Assembly: GCA_963706885.1 (NCBI GenBank)
Contig: CAVPNX010000027.1
Span: 62,001 to 126,000, forward strand
DNA: 64,000 nucleotides
Source: Prado023 sp963706885
Lineage (GTDB): Bacteria; Actinomycetota; Actinomycetes; S36-B12; CAIYMF01
Reading direction: 5' to 3'
Shown: positions 34,134 through 43,206 of the stretch, in pieces
Numbering within the stretch: position 1 is the stretch's first letter
Layout of the letters: every line of letters starts with the position of its first letter
Program-made: the position numbers and the translations under genes
Notes under the pieces: model-generated
The model's input: only the letters and a program-made list of their open reading frames with translations
Told to the model about the DNA's origin: nothing
Database searches by the model: none

Positions 34134-34400
34134 GGCGCCTCCTTGGGTCGCATGTCTTCGTGGGCAACCGCTGCCTCCCGGTGTTCAGGGTGGCCGGGCC
34201 CCTCATGGGAAGAGGCCCGCTCACGGGCAGGTGAGCAGGCCTCGAAACGCCGGCGCAGCACCGGCACCGGATGGTCGAGCCATCCGGATCACTACCCGAC
34301 TGCCCTGGAGCTGTCCGGGTGGGAGTTCGAGACCCCTCTTCTCCGCCAACCACCCCTTCGGCGCGTGCACCGAGTTGGGGCAGATCGGTCGTCCATGACA
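34134..34400 (-). promoter_or_regulatory. Structured leader of infC-rpmI-rplT
   Basis: The gap before infC contains three hairpins read on either strand: gcccg-ctca-cgggc (34215-34228), gccgg...ccggc (34249-34265) and a perfect 8-bp stem ccggatgg-tcgag-ccatccgg (34267-34287). An SD (AAGGAGG) precedes the AUC start. Leaders with attenuator or L20-binding structures are known ahead of infC in other bacteria; this one is compatible with such control but matches no class I can name. Confidence 0.5.
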
Positions 34401-34410
34401 GGGTATCAGG

Positions 34411-34851
34411 ATGACTGAGGTTCCCACGAATCCCACTGGACCCGACGGGGACCGTCCCGGCGCACTCGATCCAGGTGCGCTCGATCCGGGTGCGCTCGAT
34501 CCGGGCGAGGTCCTCGATCCCGCGGAGGTCGACCAGGCCGTGCGCGACATCGGCGAGGTGCCGGCGGTCGAGGTGATCACCACCGTCGCCCTGCACCTGA
34601 TGAGCGCGGCGGCGGTCAAGTGCGGGCTCGGCGAGGAGGGCGACGAGGCGATGGACCTCGACGAGGCCCGCAAGCTGATCAACGCCCTCGCCGGCCTGGT
34701 GGTCACCTCCGCCCCGGATCTGGGTACGTTCCACGCCGGCCCGCTGCGTGATGCGCTGAAGTCCCTGCAGCTGGCGTTCCGGGAGGCCTCGGAGTTCCCC
34801 GACCCGGTCGGGCAGGGTCCCGGCGAGAAGCTGACCGGTCCGGTCCTCTGA
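34411..34851 (+). CDS. DUF1844 domain protein
   Basis: This 146-residue protein has an N-terminal Asp/Pro-rich tail with three copies of GALDP, encoded by a 15-bp direct repeat at 34463-34507. The DUF1844 domain follows (VEVITTVALHLMSAAAVKCG, DLDEARKLINALAGLV). The family is conserved next to infC in actinobacteria and its function is unknown to me. It is divergent from infC and shares its upstream region. Confidence 0.85.
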   Translation: MTEVPTNPTGPDGDRPGALDPGALDPGALDPGEVLDPAEVDQAVRDIGEVPAVEVITTVALHLMSAAAVKCGLGEEGDEAMDLDEARKLINALAGLVVTSAPDLGTFHAGPLRDALKSLQLAFREASEFPDPVGQGPGEKLTGPVL

Positions 34852-34899
34852 GCCGGTCCCAGCCGTCCGACGCCCGCGCCCGGTCCGGGCACCGGCCTG

Positions 34900-35658
34900 C
34901 TACTCGACGATCGTGACCGCCAGGACACCGTCGAACACCTCACGCAGGGCGGCGGACTGCGCCATCCGGCTTGCGATTACCTGCGCGCGCTGCACAGCCT
35001 CGTCGGCAGGCAGCTGATCGGCGAACCGGACCTCGAGCACGAGACCCGGGGGGACCGTCGCCGGGCCATCACCCGGGTCACCCACCACCACCGCCCCAGC
35101 GCCCGGGCCGGCAAGGCGCACCTGGATCTCACCACTGGCCAGGACTGGAACCAGCTCGGCGATCACCGCCGCGCGCACGGCCGGGTCGACCCACGGGTCG
35201 GGCCACGGCTCCCCCGAGGCGAGGCGGGCCAGCGCCACCCCCTCGATGCGCACGCTGTGCGGGCCTCCCGGGTCAACGATCAACGTCCGCCCGCCCTCGG
35301 CGAGGATCGCCCCGGCGGCCCTGGTGGCCTCCACGGGAAGCGGCCGCGCTGCACCGTCCCAGACGACCAGAGGCTCCATCCCGGTGAAGACGAGACCGAC
35401 GGGGCTGCCATCGGGCTCGCGCACGGACACCGCGGCCACAGCGCGGTCGGAGCCGGCGCACGGGTCGGCGTCGTCACCCTCCAGCAGGTCGCCGTCCACC
35501 TCGAGCAGGGGCACGAGCACCCGATGGGCGGCAAGGCAGGCCACCACCTCGCCGATTCCCGCGGCACCCGCGGCCCGGCGTGCCAGCACGTCGACCACCT
35601 CCGGTGGGACGGAGCCGTCATCCGCAGCGAAGGCCCCCGGGCCGGTCAGGTCGCCCAT
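34900..35658 (-). CDS. SseB family protein
   Basis: This 252-residue protein starts MGDLTGPGAFAADDG. The N-terminal half matches the SseB N-terminal domain (VACLAAHRVLVPLLEVDGD, SPVGLVFTGMEPLVVWDG), and the C-terminal half contains an SseB-C-like region (VPPGLVLEVRFADQLPADEA). Molecular function is unknown; in actinobacteria this gene is usually near infC and DUF1844. The start overlaps the end of the carboxyltransferase gene by 13 bp, indicating co-transcription. Confidence 0.8.
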   Translation of the reverse strand: MGDLTGPGAFAADDGSVPPEVVDVLARRAAGAAGIGEVVACLAAHRVLVPLLEVDGDLLEGDDADPCAGSDRAVAAVSVREPDGSPVGLVFTGMEPLVVWDGAARPLPVEATRAAGAILAEGGRTLIVDPGGPHSVRIEGVALARLASGEPWPDPWVDPAVRAAVIAELVPVLASGEIQVRLAGPGAGAVVVGDPGDGPATVPPGLVLEVRFADQLPADEAVQRAQVIASRMAQSAALREVFDGVLAVTIVE

Positions 35659-37133
35659 GCATCGAACCTCTCGAACCGCCGTCGGGGATCCTGCCCCGCG
35701 ATCACCTCTCGGAGGGACGCGGCCACCTCGTCGGCGGCCACCGACACCCATCCGGGGTCGGATTCGCGCACGACGCGGTCGATGAACCCTAGCTCGGCCA
35801 GGGCGTGCGCCCCGATCCGCTGGTCCCAGGCGATCTGCGCCGGGTCGTGGGTCCCTGCGTGGCGGATGGCAGCTGCCCCCTCGGGGGCCAGCGGTGACAC
35901 CCACGTGTGCGATCCGGCGACGATCCGGTCGCAGGCGAGCAGGGCCAGGGCCGCTCCCCCGGTCCCGGCGCCCAGCAGCAGCGCGACGGTCGGGGTGGGC
36001 ACGGACACCAGGTCCAGCATGACCCGCGAGATCTCCCCGGCGATTCCGGACTCCTCGCCCTCGACGGACAACTGCGCCCCCAGCGTGTCGACGACGGTGA
36101 CGACGGGAAGCCCCCAGGTCCCCGCCAGGGCGATGCCCCGGCGGACGGTTCGCAGCCCACCCACCGTCAGCGGCTCCCCCGAGCGACGGTCCGTCGTGGC
36201 GGCGACGACCACGGGGATGCCGTGGAGTCGTCCCAGGGCCACCCGCGCGCCCTGCGCGACCTGGCCCTGCATCGTCCCCGGGAGGTCGACGCGGTCCGAC
36301 ACGTGCTCGGCCAGGAACTGCCCGGGATCGACGCGGTCGACCTCGCGCGAGGCCTCGACGTACTCCCAGAGCTGCGCCGCGGACTCCGGGGCACCGGGAA
36401 CCCGCGCCCCGGCGACGTGCCCGACGTCCACGATCTCGGGCAGGGCCACGATCCGACTCGCCCACAGGCCCAGGATCCTGGCCCACAGCTCGCGCAACTC
36501 GCCCCACGCGACGACCGCGTCGATGAGTCCCCGGGAGGTGAGGTTCTCCGCGGTCTGGATCCCCTCGGGGAAGGCCTGCCCCGTGATGGCGGTGAAGGCC
36601 CGAGGGCCGAGGAAGCCCACCATGGCACCGGGCTCGGCGGTGGTGATGTCCCCGGCCGACCCCAGGGTGGCCAGGACTCCACCGGTCGTCGGGCCGCACA
36701 GGTGCACGAGGTAGGGCAGGCCCGCGGCCCGGTGCTCGGCCAGCGCGGCGGCGATGGCGACCATCTGGACGAAGGCCGGAGCCCCCTCCTGCATCCGCGT
36801 GCCGCCCGACCGCGGGAGCGCGACGAGGGGCAGCCCCTCCTGGGTCGCGCGACGCACTGCCGCCACGATGCGCGCGGCGGTCCCCACCCCGACCGAGCCA
36901 CCGAGGAAGCCGAACTCCCAGGCGAGGATGGCGGTCGGAATCCCACCAATTGCGGCGAAACCCACCAGAACGGACTCATCGGTGCCGGAAGTGGTTTCCG
37001 CCGACCGCAACTCCCGCGAATAGCCATCCGATACAACGCCGGTGTCGGCGAAACCGGCATCCCATCGGAAGAATGTCCCCTCGTCGGCTATTGCCTGAAC
37101 AGCTGCCTTCGAGGAGAGCGCGCTCACCCTCAC
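35646..37133 (-). CDS. Acyl-CoA carboxylase carboxyltransferase, fused beta/alpha type
   Basis: The 495-residue product contains two crotonase-fold halves. The N-terminal beta-like half has LAWEFGFLGGSVGVGTAARI and PRSGGTRMQEGAPAF. The C-terminal alpha-like half has VTVVDTLGAQLSVEGEESGI and LLLGAGTGGAALALLACDR. It should transfer CO2 from carboxybiotin to an acyl-CoA. No zinc finger, biotin carboxylase or biotin carrier gene is visible nearby, so partners are elsewhere and the substrate is unknown. Start is GTG 37133 or GTG 37127; the latter lies 6 nt after TAAGGT. The first 60 codons are distinctly less GC-rich than the rest. Confidence 0.85.
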   Translation of the reverse strand: MRVSALSSKAAVQAIADEGTFFRWDAGFADTGVVSDGYSRELRSAETTSGTDESVLVGFAAIGGIPTAILAWEFGFLGGSVGVGTAARIVAAVRRATQEGLPLVALPRSGGTRMQEGAPAFVQMVAIAAALAEHRAAGLPYLVHLCGPTTGGVLATLGSAGDITTAEPGAMVGFLGPRAFTAITGQAFPEGIQTAENLTSRGLIDAVVAWGELRELWARILGLWASRIVALPEIVDVGHVAGARVPGAPESAAQLWEYVEASREVDRVDPGQFLAEHVSDRVDLPGTMQGQVAQGARVALGRLHGIPVVVAATTDRRSGEPLTVGGLRTVRRGIALAGTWGLPVVTVVDTLGAQLSVEGEESGIAGEISRVMLDLVSVPTPTVALLLGAGTGGAALALLACDRIVAGSHTWVSPLAPEGAAAIRHAGTHDPAQIAWDQRIGAHALAELGFIDRVVRESDPGWVSVAADEVAASLREVIAGQDPRRRFERFDAWAT

Positions 37134-37310
37134 ACCTTATCGCGGGCACATACTGGCCTAAATGGGCGTTCAACGCGCATCATTACCCCAAACGGGTGAA
37201 TCCTTATCACCTGTTCGGCCGAATTTCAGAACCAGATGGCCCCGGGGGGCTTCATCGGGGGGCGGCTTCGGTCCGACATGGGACGTGGACAACCCAGGGA
37301 GGACAAGACC
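37134..37310. other. Divergent promoter region, low GC
   Basis: This gap separates the carboxyltransferase (minus) from the subtilisin gene (plus) and is markedly more AT-rich than its surroundings. TAAGGT (37134-37139, minus strand) is a -10 candidate for the carboxyltransferase. On the plus side a ribosome site GGGAGGAC precedes the ATG at 37311. Confidence 0.45.
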
Positions 37311-39117
37311 ATGAGCACAACAGCGAACCGGACGCGGGGAGCAGTGCCCACCCGGATGGCAGCGGCCATTGCCGCGCTATCACTTCTGGCCATGCCTGTA
37401 CCGGCAGGGGCACAGGGATCGGGTCGGACCGTACTGCTGACGTTGACCGAGGGAGCGAGCCTGTCGCAGCTGGCAGACACGGTCGGCTCCCTGGGCGGTC
37501 GCGTGCTGGCCACGCTCGAGCTCTCCGACTCCCTGCTCGTCGAGCTGCCGATCGGCGTGCGCGCCCCGGCCGGCTCCGCGGAGATCCCCGACACCCCGAT
37601 GAAGGTGAACGGGACGCAGCACGTACTACAAGACGACGAGTCCCGACCTACGCGAGACCATCGGCGCACAGCGGACTCGACCGCTCGGCCAGGGGTGACG
37701 GTCGCGCTGGTGGACACTGGCGTGGCCGAGGCGGACGGACTCGACGGCTGGTGCACGTGGAGCACGTCAACGTCTCTGGGCGCACCGGATGGTGACGGCC
37801 TCGGGCCACGGCACGTTCCTGGCCGGGCTCATCGGCGGCGCGCGGCCAGTTCAAGGGCGTTGCCCCGGCGGCCACGCTGCTCGACGTCCAGGTGGCCGAC
37901 GGCTCAGGGCAACACCTCCTTGAGCAAGGTGCTGGCCGGCCTGCGAGGAGGTTCGCGAGCAGGCCACGTTGACGTGGTGAACCTCAGCCTGTCAACAGAC
38001 AGCCCGCTGCCTCCCTCGTTCGATCCGCTGACCCGGGCGCTGGACCGGCTGTGGGCCGAGCGGAGTCACGGTCGTGGCCGCCGCTGGCAACGAAGGCCCC
38101 GAAGCGGGCAGCGTCGGTCTCCCGGGCAACGACCCCGTCCTGCTCACGGTCGGTGCACTCGATGAGGTCGCGACGCCTGAGCGGGCGATGACGCCGTGGC
38201 GGAGTTCAGCTCGCGCGGGAGCACAGTACTCCGGACAAGCCCGACCTGGTCGCGCCGGGGGTCTCCCTGGTCTCGACGGCAGCACCCGGCAGCCTCGCTG
38301 TCGAGGAGAACCCGGATCCACTGGTCGGAGACGAGCTACATGCGGGGATCCGGAACCTCGATGTCCGCGGCGGTGGTGTCCGGAGCTGTCGCTGCCGTCC
38401 TGGCGGCCAACCCGAGGCTGAGCCCCGACGGAGTCAAGGCCCTGCTGAAGGCAACCACCTACGCAGTCGACGGACTCCGAGGGGCAGGCCGGGCGCGCTG
38501 GACCTCGAGCGCCGCCCTGGCCAGCGCGCGTCCCGAGCACCCTCGGACGACCCAGCCCCCGGGGTTCCAGATGAGTGGCTCCTGGGCACCGGATGAGGAC
38601 GACGCCGAGGCGTGGGCGGCCTTCGCCGCCGCATGGGAGGCCGGTGACTTCGAAGGCATCGCTCAAGGCGGCCTGGGACGCACTTGAGCTGGCGGACGCA
38701 GCAGTGGGCGGCACGGGCCTGGGCGCTCGCGGTGGTGGCCAACTCGGTCTGGACTGGATCGAGGATGAGTACCACGCGCGGTCCTGGAGCTCGCGGTCCT
38801 GGCAGCCTGACGAATGGTGTCCCGCTCCTGGAGTTCCGCGCCTGGGCTCACGCTCCGTGGTCCTAGACGAGTGGCTGTCCCGGCCTGGAGCTCGCGGTCC
38901 TGGAGCCCGGTCCTGGAGCTCACGGTCCTGGAGCGCCGACGAATGGCTGTCCCGCTCGTGGAGCGCCGCGTCGTGGAGCGTTCGACGATTGGGCCGCCCG
39001 GGCGTGGGCTGCACGTGCCTGGAGCCACGTTCCTGGAGCTCACGGTCCTGGAGCGAGTGGTGTGGGAGTGCTCGTTCCTGGAGCTCACGGGCCTGGAGCT
39101 CGCGGTCCTGGGCCTGA
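37311..39117 (+). pseudogene. Secreted subtilisin-like (S8) serine protease, multiply frameshifted
   Basis: The start MSTTANRTRGAVPTRMAAAI with a hydrophobic core ending PVPAGAQ is a signal peptide. The three catalytic regions are all present in different frames: Asp in VTVALVDTGVAE (37695), His in SGHGTFLAGLIGG (near 37800-37840), and Ser in RGSGTSMSAAVVSGA (near 38350). Between them lie VAPAATLLDVQVADGS, VVNLSLSTDS, GVTVVAAAGNEGPEAG, VAEFSSRGS and KPDLVAPGVSLVSTAAPG, each conserved but reached only by shifting frame, at least eight times. Both insertions and deletions are needed. Conservation of every block argues for recent damage or poor consensus rather than old decay. The C terminus is a Trp/Ser repeat tail. 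A secreted endopeptidase is the likely native product. Confidence 0.85.
38770..39117 (+). repeat. Trp-Ser repeat tail of the S8 protease
   Basis: The DNA repeats units like ctggagctcgcggtcctgg, encoding RSWSSRSW, DEWLSRSWSAASWS and ARSWSSRAWSSRSWA. Such (S/R)WSS tails occur at the C terminus of secreted S8 proteases in actinobacteria. A possible in-frame continuation after the TGA at 39115-39117 (GAGNNSWSAVSSQ) suggests the true end may be near 39207. Confidence 0.7.
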
Positions 39118-39355
39118 TTCGCCTGGGAGGCCCGGGCTGGGCAGCACGGCGCTGGGAACAACTCGTGGAGCGCTGTGAGCAGTCAGGCCAACCCCGACTC
39201 GACGTCGGTCTGAAGGAGGTCCTCGGCCTCCTTCACCGACCGTCGTCGGCGTGCCCTGGTCCTGTCGTCGGCCGATCGGTGACGTTGCTCTGCTCGGCTG
39301 GCGGGCACGCATCTGACCGCCGCCTGCGGATCTCATCCGCGGCACCCGCCGGTGC

Positions 39356-41635
39356 ATGCCCGCTGTACCGTGGCTGGTCGTGGCTGTTCGTCGTCCTCGC
39401 TCTCGCCAGGTGGCCTACGTCAGGTCCGCACTGGCGGGACATACCGAGGAGTTGGCCTTCTTCGAGGCGGTCCTGGTGGCCGCAGCGATGCTCATCGGTG
39501 CCACCCGATCCCACTCCTTGGCGCGACACTGGTCGGCCTCCTCCTCGCCGAAGCTGGCGATCCGAGCGGCGCGAGCTGCTGAAGATCGCCTTCAACATGG
39601 GCTAGTACGCGACCTCACCGCGTGTCATGATCTGATCATACTACCTACATCGCTGGACGACGGCGGGATCCGGTTCGAGCCGAAGTCAGTCGTCGCGATG
39701 ACGGTCAGCCTCGCCTCGTCTTCGCTGCTGTGAATCTCGCATCCTGGCGGACGTTGATCCACATCACGAATGGGGCCAACGCGGATCGCGACGTCAGTCG
39801 CCGCCGGAGTGGCGGCTCTCGGCCATCATGGTCGCTGGGTGGCGTCGGCGTCGGCATGACCGCCGTCTACTTGCTCGAGGCGCATGGGCCCTGCTGCCCT
39901 TCGTCGCTCCTGCCCGGCTCTGGCCCTCTGGTACGCCTACAGCGCCGCCGCCCAGCACGCCAAGGCCCAGGAGCGGAACCAGTGGCTGGTCAAGCTTGGT
40001 GGCCTCCTGGCCCAGCACGGTCAGGGGACGGCCACGCTGGACGACTCGGCCGAGGCGATCCGCCAGATCGTGGGTGCCCCCGAGATGCTCGATCCTCCAG
40101 CCCGACACCGCATCACCGGGGAGCTGCGCCCGGAGCGGATCCTGGCCTCGACCTGGGCCGAATCCAGGGCCCGCGGCCACTCGACCGCGACGAGCTCCCC
40201 GACGGCTGGCAGACCGGCGTCGTGACGCGACTGGACCTCGGCACGGCCAACCCGGGGCCCTGCTGCATCGGCTCGACCGACCCCTACCGCCGCAGCCGGA
40301 TCGCCGGCCGCACCCGGGGCTGGTCCCTCGACGAGGCCGACGCCCCGGTCCTCGGCGCGCTGGTCGCGGCCGTGGGCAGCGCCATGCGGGCGGGAGCGGC
40401 GTTCAACGCCCTCTCCGAGGAGACCGCCAAGCTGTCGGCCGTGGTCGACAACACCTCCGACGGCATCGCGATGGTCGACGACGCGGGCGAGGTCCGCCTG
40501 TGGAGCCAGACGATGGCACGGATGACCGGCGTCGAGGCCGACCAGATCTCCGGGCACGTCGACGGGGCGCCTGAGATCGTCCAGACGCTCATCAACGCCT
40601 CGCGCCACCCCGAGAAGCGCCCCGATGGGACGCCTGCCCCCGTCCGCGCCCGCCTGACCCGCGCCGACGGCGAGGAGCTCGAGGTGACCATCTCGACGGT
40701 TCGGGTGCGGGCGGCCATGACGTCGGCCAACTCCGACACCACCGGGATGGTCAGCATCCTGACCGTCCACGACGAGACCCGTGAGCGCCGCGTGAACCGG
40801 ATGAAGACCGACTTCATCGCCACGATCTCCCACGAGCTGCGCACCCCCATCACCCCGATCAAGGGCTACGCGCACCTGCTGCAGTCCAGCGGGGACCGGA
40901 TGTCCCCGGAGAAGCGCGCATCAGCGCTGCAGATGATCTCCGACAGCTCGGACCGCCTGGCCCGACTCGTCGACGACCTGCTCATGGCGTCGAAGGTGTC
41001 CGGCGGCACCCGGCTCGCCATCGAGATGGGCGTCGAGGACCTCGATGTCCTGATCCGGCGGGCCGTCTCGACGTTCCCGCAGCTGGCCGACCGGATCACG
41101 GTCGAGCTGCCCGAAGAGCCGGTGCGGATCCAGTGCGACCGCGACCGCGCCGAGCAGTGCCTGGCCAACCTCCTGGGCAACGCCGAGAAGTACACACCCC
41201 CGGGATCTCCCATCGACGATCCGCGCCGAGGTGTCCGACACCGAGGTGCACATCCACGTCCGTGACCACGGGCCCGGAATCCCGGCCTCGGATCGGGACC
41301 GCGTGTTCGAGCGCTTCTACCGGCGCGAGGATCCGTTCACGATGCGCACCGGCGGCGCGGGCCTGGGGCTGCACATCGCCCGTGAGCTGGCGGTCGCGAT
41401 GGGCGGCGGACTCACCCTGCAGGCGCCCACGGGCGGACCTGGTGCCGAGTTCGTCCTGCACCTGCCGACAGCCGAGGCGCCCGAGGTGACAGCCGCGCAA
41501 TCGGCTCCGCCGACCCGCACCTCCGGCGCGCCCACTGCGACACCCGCCCCCGCCGCGGGCCAGGGTGCGCCCCACTCCCCCGCTCGGGATGCGACGATGG
41601 ACCAGCCGCAGGGCTCTCCCCTGGGGGCGATGTAG
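39356..41635 (+). pseudogene. Membrane sensor histidine kinase with PAS domain, frameshifted
   Basis: The intact core (from about 40300) has a PAS domain (LSAVVDNTSDGIAMVDDAG), HisKA with the phospho-His in DFIATISHELRTPITPIKGY, and after a +1 shift at 41215 the ATPase region DHGPGIPASDRDRVFERFYR and GGAGLGLHIARELA. Upstream, scattered over three frames, are blocks of a multi-spanning membrane domain and linker: ELAFFEAVLVAAAMLIGA, LLKIAFNMG, GFEPKSVVAMTVSLA-like, EWRLSAIMVAGW, GVGMTAVYLLEAHG, ALWYAYSAAAQHAKAQERN and LLAQHGQGTATLDDSAEAIR. The start ATG at 39356 is a guess. At least ten length changes are needed to join them. It is paired with the response regulator 18 bp downstream. Confidence 0.78.
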
Positions 41636-41653
41636 ATGCACGAAGGAGCCATG

Positions 41654-42016
41654 ATGCCGCTGATCCTGGTCGTCGATGACGAGGAACCCGTCCGCATGCT
41701 CCTGCGGGACACGCTGGAGCTCGACGCCTACGAGGTGCGCGACGCGATCGACGGGCCCGAGGCCCTCGAGTCGTTCGACGAGCGCCGCCCCGATGGGGTG
41801 ATCCTGGACATCATGATGCCCCGCATGTCCGGCATCGACGTCCTCAAGGAGATCCGCAGCCGCCCGGGCGGCGCCGAGGTCCCGGTCATCCTGCTCACGG
41901 CCGCCGGCGACGACCAGACGACGTGGGATGGCTGGTCGGCAGGTGCAACGTGCTACCTGACCAAGCCGTTCGACCCGGACAACCTGCTGTCCTGGGTCGA
42001 GCGCCTGCTGGCCTGA
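41654..42016 (+). CDS. Single-domain response regulator
   Basis: This 120-residue CheY-like receiver has acidic pocket DDEE near residue 8, phospho-Asp in GVILDIMMPRMSG, and the conserved Thr/Lys in ILLTAAG and YLTKPFDPDN. It has no output domain, so it must act through protein contacts or phosphotransfer. GAAGGAG lies 5 nt before the chosen ATG at 41654; ATG 41651 and 41636 are alternatives. It is the partner of the kinase immediately upstream. Confidence 0.88.
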   Translation: MPLILVVDDEEPVRMLLRDTLELDAYEVRDAIDGPEALESFDERRPDGVILDIMMPRMSGIDVLKEIRSRPGGAEVPVILLTAAGDDQTTWDGWSAGATCYLTKPFDPDNLLSWVERLLA

Positions 42017-42050
42017 GCACCGCCGCGACCGGTGCCCTCGAGCGGCAGCC

Positions 42051-42896
42051 CTACAACCGGCAGGCGTGGATGTCGGTGACGATGATCCCGCGCGCACCGA
42101 GCTCGTAGAGCTCGTCCATCACGTGGTGGACCTTGTCGCGGGACACCATCGCACGGACCGCCGACCAGCTCGGGTCGGCCAGCGGCGAGACAGTCGGTGA
42201 CTCGATGCCCGGGGTGATCACGCACGCCCGCGCGACCAGCGCGGCAGGGATGTCGTAGTCGACCATCACGTAGGTCCGGGCGGCGATCACCCCCTGGATC
42301 CGACGGACGAAGGTCGCCACCTCGCCGTCCTGCCCGACGCCGGCGCGCCGGATCAGCAGCGCCTCGCTCACGAGCAAGGGGTCGCCGATCGTCTCGAGGC
42401 CGGCCTGGCGCAGCGTGCCGCCGGTGGCGACCACATCAGCCACGGCATCCGCGACGCCCAGACGCACCGCGTTCTCGACCGCCCCGTCGAGGCGCACGAC
42501 CGTCGCCGACACGTTCGACCGGGTCAGGAAGTCGTCCAGCAGGCCGGGGTAGCTCGTGGCGATCCGCTGGCCCTCGAGATCGGCAACCGTGCGTGCGGAC
42601 CCTGCGGGTACGGCGAGCCGGAAGGTCGATGGGGCGAACCCGAGGCGCATCACCTCCTTGGCCGGAGCGCGGCTGTCCAGGAGCATGTCCAACCCTGTGA
42701 TGCCCAGGTCGAGGGTGCCTGACCCGACGTAGATCGCGATGTCGCGGGGCCGCAGGAAGAAGAACTCGACGTCGTTGGACTCGTCGGTCACGACGAGGTC
42801 GCGCAGGTTGGTCCCGGCGAGGTAGCCGGCCTCGCGCAGTACCCCGCGCGCGGGTTCGGCCAGGGCGCCCTTGTTGGGCACGGCGATGCGGAGCAT
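42051..42896 (-). CDS. hisG: ATP phosphoribosyltransferase, long form
   Basis: HisG performs the first step of histidine synthesis, joining ATP and PRPP. The intact 281-residue product starts MLRIAVPNKGALAEPA and has the PRPP-binding segment region (DGAVENAVRLGVADAVADVV). The C-terminal ACT-like domain (DKVHHVMDELYELGARGIIV) marks the long, histidine-inhibited form that needs no HisZ. It follows hisE by 24 bp. Confidence 0.95.
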   Translation of the reverse strand: MLRIAVPNKGALAEPARGVLREAGYLAGTNLRDLVVTDESNDVEFFFLRPRDIAIYVGSGTLDLGITGLDMLLDSRAPAKEVMRLGFAPSTFRLAVPAGSARTVADLEGQRIATSYPGLLDDFLTRSNVSATVVRLDGAVENAVRLGVADAVADVVATGGTLRQAGLETIGDPLLVSEALLIRRAGVGQDGEVATFVRRIQGVIAARTYVMVDYDIPAALVARACVITPGIESPTVSPLADPSWSAVRAMVSRDKVHHVMDELYELGARGIIVTDIHACRL

Positions 42897-42920
42897 GGTG
42901 GTCCTGTCTGGGATCGGGGG

Positions 42921-43184
42921 CTACAGGTGCTCGTAGACGTCGTCGAGGGTCAGCCCGGCGGCGATCATGAGGACCTGTGCGTGGTAGAGCAGCTGGGAGA
43001 TCTCCTCGGCTGCCCGCTCCGGGCCCTCATGCTCGGCGGCCATCCAGGCCTCGGCGGCCTCCTCGACGACCTTCTTGCCCACGGCATGGACCCCGCCGGA
43101 CAGCAGCGCGACCGTGCCGGAGGTGGGATCGCCGGCAGTGGCCTTGGCGCAGAGCTCGGCGAACAGCCCATCGAAGGTCTTCAC
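42921..43184 (-). CDS. hisE: Phosphoribosyl-ATP diphosphatase
   Basis: HisE hydrolyses phosphoribosyl-ATP, the second step of histidine synthesis. The 87-residue product starts VKTFDGLFAEL and has the signature GKKVVEEAAEAWMAAEHEG and EEISQLLYHAQVLMIA. I chose GTG at 43184, which gives the normal family length and lies 8 nt after TAGGCT (leaderless); a TTG three codons upstream is the alternative. It is grouped with hisG. Confidence 0.93.
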   Translation of the reverse strand: MKTFDGLFAELCAKATAGDPTSGTVALLSGGVHAVGKKVVEEAAEAWMAAEHEGPERAAEEISQLLYHAQVLMIAAGLTLDDVYEHL

Positions 43185-43192
43185 GGGGGGCA

Positions 43193-43198
43193 AGCCTA
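43193..43198 (-). promoter_or_regulatory. -10 element of a leaderless hisEG promoter
   Basis: The minus strand reads TAGGCT, 8 nt, then the hisE GTG. There is no Shine-Dalgarno in the gap. It lies within the 22-bp space after ribH, marking a break between the rib and his units. Confidence 0.5.
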
Positions 43199-43206
43199 CG
43201 CCGCCG

